A stretch of 33,387 nt of DNA from Granulicella sp. (GTDB taxonomy: Bacteria > Acidobacteriota > Terriglobia > Terriglobales > Acidobacteriaceae): assembly GCA_003138795.1 (NCBI GenBank), contig PLHC01000066.1, positions 54,064-87,450 of the forward strand. The letters run 5' to 3'. The notes under the pieces were generated by a model that was not told the DNA's origin, did not search any database, and saw only the letters and a list, made by a program, of their open reading frames with translations. The position numbers were made by a program, and so were the translations under genes. This document shows positions 27,570-33,387 of this stretch, piece by piece (the first letter of the stretch is position 1; every line of letters starts with the position of its first letter).

Positions 27570-28019
27570 TTGGGCTTGAGGAAGAACAAGGCTATCCTCG
27601 CCTGGGTCGATTTCGGCACGCTGGGATGGCTGGACGAGCACACTTGGTGGCAGCAATTCAACCTCCGGAGGGATATCGTCTTCGGGCTGATTCACGGAGC
27701 GTATGAAAAGCTTCTGGATGTTCTTCAGCCACTGCCACCCGCCGACCTTTCCGGGTTTGAGATGAAGGTGAAAACGATCATCCAGGACTGGGTCGAAGCC
27801 TCCTCCAGCCCGAATGTCACCTTCCAGGAGAAGAGCAGCGGCTATTTTTTCGTGCGTTTGTTTGGGGCCATCCGTCAGCAGTTTGCCAACGGATTCGCTT
27901 TCCTTCGCCCGGGTTCCCCGCCCTCTTGCGACTACTACTACTCCCAGTCGCCTCTCGTCGAGCAGCGAGAGCATCTGCTCAGCGACGAAAAGCAGATCAC
28001 GCTTCCGATCTCTATGTGA
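27570..28019 (+). CDS. Hypothetical protein, unrecognised, possibly 5'-truncated
   Basis: 149 codons from a TTG at 27570 (a second TTG at 27576); the frame is open from 27504 with no ATG or GTG. The sequence looks protein-like (AWVDFGTLGWLDEHTWWQQ, HGAYEKLLDVLQ, FEMKVKTIIQDWVEAS), with mixed hydrophobic and aromatic residues and no bias expected of an antisense shadow. No family recognised. It is divergent from the SNF2 gene, 98 bases away. It may have lost its start during rearrangement of the accessory block. Confidence 0.4.
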   Translation: MGLRKNKAILAWVDFGTLGWLDEHTWWQQFNLRRDIVFGLIHGAYEKLLDVLQPLPPADLSGFEMKVKTIIQDWVEASSSPNVTFQEKSSGYFFVRLFGAIRQQFANGFAFLRPGSPPSCDYYYSQSPLVEQREHLLSDEKQITLPISM

Positions 28020-28641
28020 ATGAAAGTTTCCAAGCGGATCTCTCCTGTGAATTGCCTATACAGTCGAGCCGCAGGTATAGATGATTCTGTTGCGGCCTGG
28101 CGAAGTGGCCCGGCTTCCCCATGCGACAACGTTTTGCAGTGGAAGGCTGGGCAGCGAGACGCTCGCAGCGTCTAACAACGGGGACATCCCAGCAAACGGG
28201 AATTATGGCAAGCTAGCTCTGATATGGTATGGCGGCCCGAAGCTGCCGCCCGGGAATTTCTCCACCCAGCCGTTCCATATAGAGAGTTACCGCTGGCTGC
28301 TGCTTCTGGTTTGATCTTCCTCAAACTTAGAGCCAGATGTCGCGGGCTGCGCCTGCGGGACACGCATTCTTAAGACAGGAAAAGCGACTCAACCGCGCTT
28401 CCACCGGATGCGGTGCATGCGCAAGAAGAGTAGTTCATAGACAGAAGACCGATGCGATCCAGCAAAGGTTTGCGGCCACACGCGCAGGAACATTATCACT
28501 GCCCCCCCCAATACCCGTGTGATGACGCTCACATACGATCATCTACTCGCCGCCTAAGTATAGATCGACATTGAATTGACCTACGGGCTGAAGCTCGTTT
28601 GCCAAATTTTCACAATAGTAGCTTGGAAGGGCTATCGCTGA
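28020..28641. other. Intergenic region (about 620 bp) with short hairpins
   Basis: No gene supported. Visible structure: AGACGCT/AGCGTCT with a 3-base loop (28157-28173) and GGCGGC/GCCGCC (28231-28250), neither followed by T-runs. The promoter of the cytochrome/FeS/NrfD operon must be near its right end but no convincing -10/-35 pair stands out. Confidence 0.5.
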
Positions 28642-29115
28642 ATGAGTTACTTCAAGGATTCAGGGCATCTTTTCAGATTTGCCTTTCTGTTTGTCGTTGC
28701 CTTCGTGATATTTCTCGTGGTCCGTCACTTCGTTGTACCGAAGAGCTTCGGAGAATATGGCCACTACCGCGGAGCCGCCATTGGTCAGATTGCCGCCCGT
28801 CCCGTCCACTTTGCGGGGCAACAAGCTTGCGAGGCGTGCCATACCGACGTTGCGGAGATGAAGAAGGCCGGAATCCATGCAGGCGTCCACTGTGAGGCCT
28901 GCCATGGTCCGCTATCCAAGCATGCCGACGATCCGGGCTCTGTCCAACCGGCAAAGCTCGATACCGCAGTACTTTGTGTTCGCTGTCATGCGGCCAGTGC
29001 TGCTAAGCCAAAGAACTTTCCGCAAGTGGCTGCAGAGCAGCACTCCGGAGGCCTCCCGTGTGAGACCTGCCACCAGCCGCACAGCCCAGCCATTCAAGCC
29101 GGAGGTACAAAATGA
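28642..29115 (+). CDS. Membrane-anchored tetraheme cytochrome c
   Basis: 157 residues. One N-terminal transmembrane anchor (about 10-30), then four CxxCH haem sites: Cys63 (CEACH), Cys84 (CEACH), Cys112 (CVRCH) and Cys140 (CETCH). It therefore faces the periplasm as a small multihaem electron carrier, in the manner of the cytochrome subunits of Nrf/Dsr/Qrc-type membrane redox complexes. ATG at 28642 has GGAAGGG 10 bases upstream. Its stop overlaps the start of the ferredoxin subunit (ATGA), indicating translational coupling. Haem axial ligands beyond the CxxCH histidines cannot be assigned with confidence. Confidence 0.92.
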   Translation: MSYFKDSGHLFRFAFLFVVAFVIFLVVRHFVVPKSFGEYGHYRGAAIGQIAARPVHFAGQQACEACHTDVAEMKKAGIHAGVHCEACHGPLSKHADDPGSVQPAKLDTAVLCVRCHAASAAKPKNFPQVAAEQHSGGLPCETCHQPHSPAIQAGGTK

Positions 29116-29846
29116 ACATCAACCGACGCCATTTTCTCGTCATGATGCCGGCTGCAGCGATCGCGTGGAAGTATGTCCTCGCCGGAACCCCAGAGGCTTC
29201 GCCCAACTATGCGATGACCGATCACTGGTGGGGCATGTTGATCGATATCCCCAAGTGCATTGGCTGCGGCAACTGCGTTCGTGCCTGTCAGGCTGAAAAC
29301 GACGTGCCAGATGGATACTTCCGAACCTGGGTGGAACGCTACCTTGTGACGGACGTGAACCTTGCAAACCCCGAGGTCATCTCGCCTGATGGCGGCAAAG
29401 AAGGCTTTCCGGCTGCCCAAGAAGAAGATAAGGGGAAGTATTTCTTCGTTCCCAAAATGTGCAACCACTGTGCGGATTCACCCTGCACCCAGGTCTGTCC
29501 CGTGGGCGCAACCTTCATCAGCCCGGATGGTGTCGTGCTGGTCGACCAGACCTACTGCCTGGGTTGCGCCTATTGCGTGCAGGCGTGCCCCTACGGTTGC
29601 CGTTACGTTCACCCACAGAAGAGGGTCGCGGATAAATGCACGTTGTGCTATCACCGGATTACGAAGGGCCTGACGACCGCGTGCTGCGAAGCCTGTCCAA
29701 CCGGCGCGCGCCAACTGGCCGACTTGAAAAATCCGAACGATCCGATCCACGCATTTCTTAAGACCCATGTCGTGCAGGTGCTGAAGCCGCAGATGGCCAC
29801 TGGCGCGAAAGCCTTCTACAACGGTTTGGATGGCTCAGTGCGATAA
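29112..29846 (+). CDS. Tat-exported 4Fe-4S ferredoxin subunit (PsrB/DmsB/NrfC type)
   Basis: 244 residues. Starts with a twin-arginine-like signal (NRRHFLVMMPAAAIA), implying export of the folded protein. Four cysteine clusters for four [4Fe-4S] centres: CIGCGNCVRACQ (49-59), CNHCADSPCTQVCP (117-129), CLGCAYCVQACPYGC (149-163) and CTLCY ... CCEACPTGA (176-195). Members of this family wire a quinone-reactive NrfD subunit to a catalytic or cytochrome subunit. Coupled to the tetraheme cytochrome by a 4-base overlap, and followed by nrfD-like after a repeat-bearing 69-base gap. Confidence 0.93.
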   Translation: MNINRRHFLVMMPAAAIAWKYVLAGTPEASPNYAMTDHWWGMLIDIPKCIGCGNCVRACQAENDVPDGYFRTWVERYLVTDVNLANPEVISPDGGKEGFPAAQEEDKGKYFFVPKMCNHCADSPCTQVCPVGATFISPDGVVLVDQTYCLGCAYCVQACPYGCRYVHPQKRVADKCTLCYHRITKGLTTACCEACPTGARQLADLKNPNDPIHAFLKTHVVQVLKPQMATGAKAFYNGLDGSVR

Positions 29847-29904
29847 GGATTCTCGGTGACTGGGTGCGATAAGGATTTTCAAACGATTTGGTGCGATTAG
29901 GAGA
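29838..29904 (+). repeat. Three tandem imperfect repeats carrying Shine-Dalgarno-like sequence
   Basis: GTGCGATAAGGATT at 29838-29851 and 29864-29877, and GTGCGATTAGGAGA at 29891-29904, spaced 26 and 27 bases. The first copy encodes the last Val-Arg-stop of the ferredoxin gene; the third supplies the AGGAG ahead of the NrfD start. Each copy thus carries both a stop codon (TAA or TAG) and a ribosome-binding-like AAGGA/AGGAG. Confidence 0.75.
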
Positions 29905-29915
29905 CGGTGAGCGCT

Positions 29916-31106
29916 ATGAGCGGTGTTGAAGGCTACATGTATCCAAATGAAATCAATCTCTATTGGAGCGTTCTGATCGTTCTGTATCCCTACATTACGG
30001 GGTTGGTCGCGGGCGCATTTATTCTGGCGTCATTGGTGCGTATCTTCCACGTGAAGGCGGTAGCGCCAACATATAGGCTGGCGCTGCTCACGGCCTTGGC
30101 CTTCCTGATCGTTGCGCCGTTACCTTTAACGTTGCACCTCGGCCACCCGGAGCGCGCGCCTGAGATGTACCTTACTCCACACAGCACATCGGCCATGGCG
30201 ATGTTCGGATTTGTGTACCTATGGTATCTGATGGCCGTTCTCGTGTTCGAGATATGGCTGGACTACAGGCGCGACATCGTTCTGCTGTCACAATCCACCA
30301 CGGGATGGAAGCGCATGCTCTACCGCGTGATGACGCTGGGCTCCACAAACATCAGCGAGCGTTCCCTTGCCATTGACGAACGTGCAGGCTGGATCGTCAC
30401 GCTGGTTGGCATCCCGTCCGCCTTCATCCTGCACGGATACGTCGGCTTCATCTTTGGTTCGCTCAAGGCGAACCCGTGGTGGAACTCGCCGTTGATGCCG
30501 GTGGTCTTCATCTTCTCGGCCATGGTCTCCGGCATCTCTGCCGTGATGCTGCTGTACATGCTGATCACAAAGCTTCGCAAGCTGCGTATCGATATGCCGT
30601 GCGTCGACACAATCGCAAAATACCTCTTTTACATCTTCATCATCGACTTCAGTCTGGAGATGCTTGACCTGATCCATCGGATCTACGAGGCTGACGAATC
30701 GTTTCGTTCCATCAGCTTCATGGTCCACACCAAGCTCTATTTTTCGCAGATCGTACTCCAGATCTACATCGGTACGTTTATACCGCTCTTCCTGCTCGCG
30801 CTGGTTCAGGTTAAGAAGCTGCCCGCAACGGTGCGGAAGAGTATTTATGTTGTGTCGGGATGCTTGATCGAGGTAGCCGTACTCTCCATGCGCTGGAACG
30901 TCGTGATTGGCGGACAGTTGTTCTCCAAGAGCTTCCTCGGGTACACAACCTATAAGATGAGTCTGATCACACGTGAAGGCTTATTCATGGCGATAGCTTT
31001 GACGATTCTTCCGCTGGCCATTCTGTGGGTGCTGGTGAAACTGCTTCCTCCCTGGCACGAGACAGAAGATGGCGAGGTTCATGCCGTATCCACACCCACG
31101 CTGTAA
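29916..31106 (+). CDS. NrfD/PsrC-family quinone-interacting membrane subunit
   Basis: 396 residues with about ten transmembrane helices. The family pattern is seen in helix 1-3 (YPYITGLVAGAFILASLV, LPLTLHLGHPERAPEMYL) and HSTSAMAMFGFVYLWYLM. NrfD proteins exchange electrons with menaquinol in the membrane and couple to ferredoxin subunits. ATG at 29916 is chosen: AGGAG lies about 12 bases upstream, whereas the in-frame GTG at 29907 is too close to it. Third gene of the cytochrome/ferredoxin/NrfD set; 38 bases before the next gene. Confidence 0.93.
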   Translation: MSGVEGYMYPNEINLYWSVLIVLYPYITGLVAGAFILASLVRIFHVKAVAPTYRLALLTALAFLIVAPLPLTLHLGHPERAPEMYLTPHSTSAMAMFGFVYLWYLMAVLVFEIWLDYRRDIVLLSQSTTGWKRMLYRVMTLGSTNISERSLAIDERAGWIVTLVGIPSAFILHGYVGFIFGSLKANPWWNSPLMPVVFIFSAMVSGISAVMLLYMLITKLRKLRIDMPCVDTIAKYLFYIFIIDFSLEMLDLIHRIYEADESFRSISFMVHTKLYFSQIVLQIYIGTFIPLFLLALVQVKKLPATVRKSIYVVSGCLIEVAVLSMRWNVVIGGQLFSKSFLGYTTYKMSLITREGLFMAIALTILPLAILWVLVKLLPPWHETEDGEVHAVSTPTL

Positions 31107-31144
31107 ACGCAGCGAGCGGTAGGCCTCTTAGGTGGGTGTAAAAG

Positions 31145-32869
31145 ATGGATAATATTCCTGACGTCATCGCACAGCTCAACGCGCGAATAGAAACGTTGGA
31201 ACGCCGCGTCTTTATCCTTGAACACTCATCCGAAGTTCCTCTCCCCGTCCCCGCGCCTACGGAAAGCTCATTAGAAATCCATTCGCCGCAGGACACGGAA
31301 GCGCTTTCCTTTGCGAACGCTGGTGGAATATTTCCAGTGCTCAGCAAAGCCGTGCTTGGCGTGGCCGGGGCCTACTTGCTCCGAGCTGTCGCGGAATCAG
31401 GCGCGCTTCCGAAGCTGGCCATCGTCGTGCTTGCAATCACCTATGCGGGTATGTGGTTGGTATGGGCGGTTAGGGTCCGCACCGCGGAGTGGCTTACAGG
31501 CGTCACCTATGCCATGACGTCCGCTTTGATTCTCGCACCCATGCTCTGGGAGCTCACGCTGCGCTTTAAGGTTTTGCCTCCCTCAGTCAGCGCTGCTGTG
31601 CTGGCCGCGTTTGCCACCGCGGCTCTTGCCCTTACATGGAAGCGCAATCTCGCATCGGTCTTCTGGGTCACCTATAGCACGGCTATGTTTACGGCCCTGG
31701 TACTGATGATAGCCACCCAGGATCTAGTGCCCTTCCTCTGGGCAATCCTGCTGATCGTTTTTGCAAGTGAGTTTGCTGCATACCGCGGTCACCGTCTAAA
31801 TGCCAGGATTCTGGTAGCGGTGGTGGCCGACATCGCCGTCTCGTCACTGATCTTCATCTACACCGCTCCAGAAGATGCCCGTTCCGGATACAACAGTGTC
31901 AGCATGCCAGTATTGCTGGCGCTGGTTTCGATCCCGTTCCTGATTTACGTAGTGAGCGTCACGATCCAGACCGTTCTGCGGCATCAGAGAATCACCACCT
32001 TCGAGATTACGCAGATAATCATTGCGTTCCTCCTTGCCATCTATGGAGTGATGAAATTGAGCCCCAGCGACCCCAGAGTCGCAATTGGACTCTTTTGCCT
32101 AGTCTTATCAGGCGCAGGGTATGCAGCGGCCTTTGCCTGCTTCAGCGATGAATCTGTCCCCCGCAACTTCCAGGTTTACACCGCCTGGAGCGCAGCTCTT
32201 TTTCTCCTTGGCAGCTTCTTCTGTTTCCCGCAGATGTGGCTTCCGCTCTGGTTCGGGATCGCGGCAATCACAGCCACGTTGATCGGTGCTCAACGCTCTC
32301 GTCCTGCCTTGGAACTCCAGGGCGCAATTTATCTGGTGGCCGCTGCGTTCGTCTCTGGGCTGCTCGAATTTGCTTGTCGATCCCTGATCGGATCGCTGCC
32401 CGCCACGCCCACATGGATCATTGGTGCTATCTTCGCTTCTGCATTTCTTTGCTACTTATTGGGCGGACGCTTTTTGAAAGATCAATGGACACAGCGGCTT
32501 CCGCATCTCACCTCTGCAACGCTTACCGCCGGCGCCGGCGCCGCGCTCCTGGTGTCCATGCTGGCGCGGTTCTCGGTGCGCATCAACTCACTCAACACCG
32601 GCCCTCTCGAATTCATCCAGACACTCACCACCTGCTCGGTCGCACTTGCACTCGCTTACGTTGGATCGCGCTGGCGCAGGGACGAACTCATCTGGATTGC
32701 CTATGCCACGCTCGTATTTATTGCTGCAAAGCTGTTGCTTGAGGACTTGCGCCACGGACATCTCGTATTTATCGCCGCCTCCTTCTTCCTATATGCCGCA
32801 ACCCTGATCCTGCTTCCACGGCTAGCAGGCAGCGGCCACACAGAGCAAACTTCCGAAGTGATCAACTGA
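31145..32869 (+). CDS. Large polytopic membrane protein, DUF2339-like
   Basis: 574 residues. A short coiled coil (LNARIETLERRVFILE, about 10-26) and Pro-rich linker are followed by about 14-16 hydrophobic segments from residue 60 to the C-terminus. That architecture resembles DUF2339 proteins, though I cannot fix the family by eye. Function unknown. It follows the nrfD-like gene closely on the same strand with AGGTGG before its ATG, so it is probably part of the operon; whether it is a structural partner of the redox complex is open. Confidence 0.7.
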   Translation: MDNIPDVIAQLNARIETLERRVFILEHSSEVPLPVPAPTESSLEIHSPQDTEALSFANAGGIFPVLSKAVLGVAGAYLLRAVAESGALPKLAIVVLAITYAGMWLVWAVRVRTAEWLTGVTYAMTSALILAPMLWELTLRFKVLPPSVSAAVLAAFATAALALTWKRNLASVFWVTYSTAMFTALVLMIATQDLVPFLWAILLIVFASEFAAYRGHRLNARILVAVVADIAVSSLIFIYTAPEDARSGYNSVSMPVLLALVSIPFLIYVVSVTIQTVLRHQRITTFEITQIIIAFLLAIYGVMKLSPSDPRVAIGLFCLVLSGAGYAAAFACFSDESVPRNFQVYTAWSAALFLLGSFFCFPQMWLPLWFGIAAITATLIGAQRSRPALELQGAIYLVAAAFVSGLLEFACRSLIGSLPATPTWIIGAIFASAFLCYLLGGRFLKDQWTQRLPHLTSATLTAGAGAALLVSMLARFSVRINSLNTGPLEFIQTLTTCSVALALAYVGSRWRRDELIWIAYATLVFIAAKLLLEDLRHGHLVFIAASFFLYAATLILLPRLAGSGHTEQTSEVIN

Positions 32870-33009
32870 TACGAGTGCCCTCGCGCAAAAGTGCATTGGC
32901 TACGTGTCCCGGAACTCGCAAGACAATGAAAACACGAGCCGTATACCAACACTGACGCGAGCCCTCGGGCGAAGATGCGCTAATCGAGAGATCCGGGCAA
33001 GTTCCGTAA

Positions 33010-33090
33010 GTCTTTCTCGATGACTTGTGGCTGAAGCGGCGTTGGGCAGTTGAGGGGAAGAACGTCTCGGTGCTGGCAGCCATCGGCGTG
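33010..33090 (+). pseudogene. Decayed IS256/Mutator-type transposase fragment
   Basis: Translating plus-strand 33010-33090 gives VFLDDLWLKRRWAVEGKNV followed by SVLAAIGV, closely matching the region around the first catalytic Asp of IS256-family transposases (typical YVFLDGIWLKR...NV..LVAIGV). The codon where Tyr is usual is TAA (33007-33009), and homology fades after 33090, so this is a dead remnant with nonsense and frame damage. Outer limits of the old element are not visible. Confidence 0.55.
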
Positions 33091-33301
33091 GTTGACGCCT
33101 TTCCGGACTGCAACTCGTCGCCGATGCCGATTGGGGCAAGTCTCAGGTATGTGGCCTCGACCAGGTAGGACGCCAAACGCCAATCAACAGATGAGCCCGC
33201 GGCCTAAGATCGTCGCCATGGCCTGACCTTTTTGCGCTGGCCCCACGCAGCGTAAATCAATCCCAGCCCAACAACCTTCCTGACTCATGGCTCAAACTGA
33301 A

Positions 33302-33356
33302 AGTATCAAAAGATACTGGATAACACCTATGCAGGTGTCCTAGTGGTCTCAAGACC
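33302..33356. repeat. Run of three short perfect hairpins at the window edge
   Basis: AGTATC/GATACT (33302-33317, AAAA loop), ACACCT/AGGTGT (33323-33338, ATGC loop, with GG/CC able to extend past a bulge) and GGTCT/AGACC (33345-33356, 2-base loop). They follow one another with 5-6 bases between. No protein frame crosses them. They could be the start of a structured RNA or leader that continues beyond the window. Confidence 0.4.
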
Positions 33357-33387
33357 TGCAGATGAAAGCCTCTCCGGGTGTAAGAAT

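Noticed and set aside
27270-27974. Minus-strand frame overlapping the SNF2 start region
   Set aside because: Overlaps the SNF2 N-terminus in another frame and the more protein-like plus-strand frame; no domain or ribosome site.
28081-28314. 77-codon plus-strand frame in the gap before the cytochrome gene
   Set aside because: No recognisable motif, no ribosome site, and it spans two hairpins; not enough to call a gene.
32862-33183. Minus-strand frames in the last 500 bases
   Set aside because: They are antisense to the transposase relic and show no protein character.
20631-33387. CRISPR array or prophage attachment duplication
   Set aside because: No regularly spaced repeats with spacers were seen, and no second copy of the tmRNA 3' end was found in the window.

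Overview
The window looks like chromosomal DNA from a GC-rich bacterium, most plausibly an Acidobacteriota of the class Terriglobia (Edaphobacter/Granulicella/Terriglobus-like). That placement is inference from overall protein character, a single-chain fused alpha-beta E1 dehydrogenase, small secreted His/Arg peptides, and a CATCCTGAGCGAAG-type dispersed repeat. No 16S rRNA or other decisive marker is present. The window mixes conserved housekeeping genes with one clearly accessory block.

Layout. (1) 1-7029, minus strand: carA, a GT-C-like membrane protein, carB (GTG start) and a partial dihydrodipicolinate-synthase-family gene form a probable co-directional cluster for carbamoyl phosphate synthesis plus two unexplained passengers. 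(2) 7030-9218: a tiny secreted peptide not called by length-based gene finding, a Rieske ferredoxin, a divergent membrane-anchored alpha/beta-hydrolase-fold protein that has lost its nucleophile, and a remnant of a zinc-finger-like gene. (3) 9219-19625: fused branched-chain 2-oxoacid dehydrogenase E1, MscS-type channel, YyaL/DUF255 thioredoxin-fold protein, RecQ helicase with two HRDC domains, GlmU and pterin-4a-carbinolamine dehydratase. (4) 19626-20983: a candidate structured small RNA ending in a strong terminator, a hairpin-rich leader, a half-size EamA transporter and tmRNA (ssrA). (5) 20984-28640: an accessory block next to tmRNA with DUF2293, DUF6880-like, a SEC-C/ParS-like fragment, a SWIM zinc-finger protein with a histone-H1-like tail, and a SNF2-family ATPase. 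(6) 28642-32869: a membrane-anchored tetraheme cytochrome c, a Tat-exported four-cluster ferredoxin subunit, an NrfD quinone-interacting subunit and a polytopic membrane protein, probably one operon for quinone-linked electron transfer without a catalytic subunit in the window. (7) 32870-33387: a decayed IS256/Mutator-type transposase remnant and a run of short perfect hairpins.

The observations I rate highest are the candidate small RNA at about 19675-19800, the SNF2/SWIM(H1-tail)/DUF6880/DUF2293 block beside ssrA, the orphan cytochrome/FeS/NrfD module with a triplicated Shine-Dalgarno-bearing repeat before nrfD, the dispersed repeat read in frame inside recQ, and two fold-level enzymes that have lost their catalytic residues (DHDPS-like, alpha/beta hydrolase).
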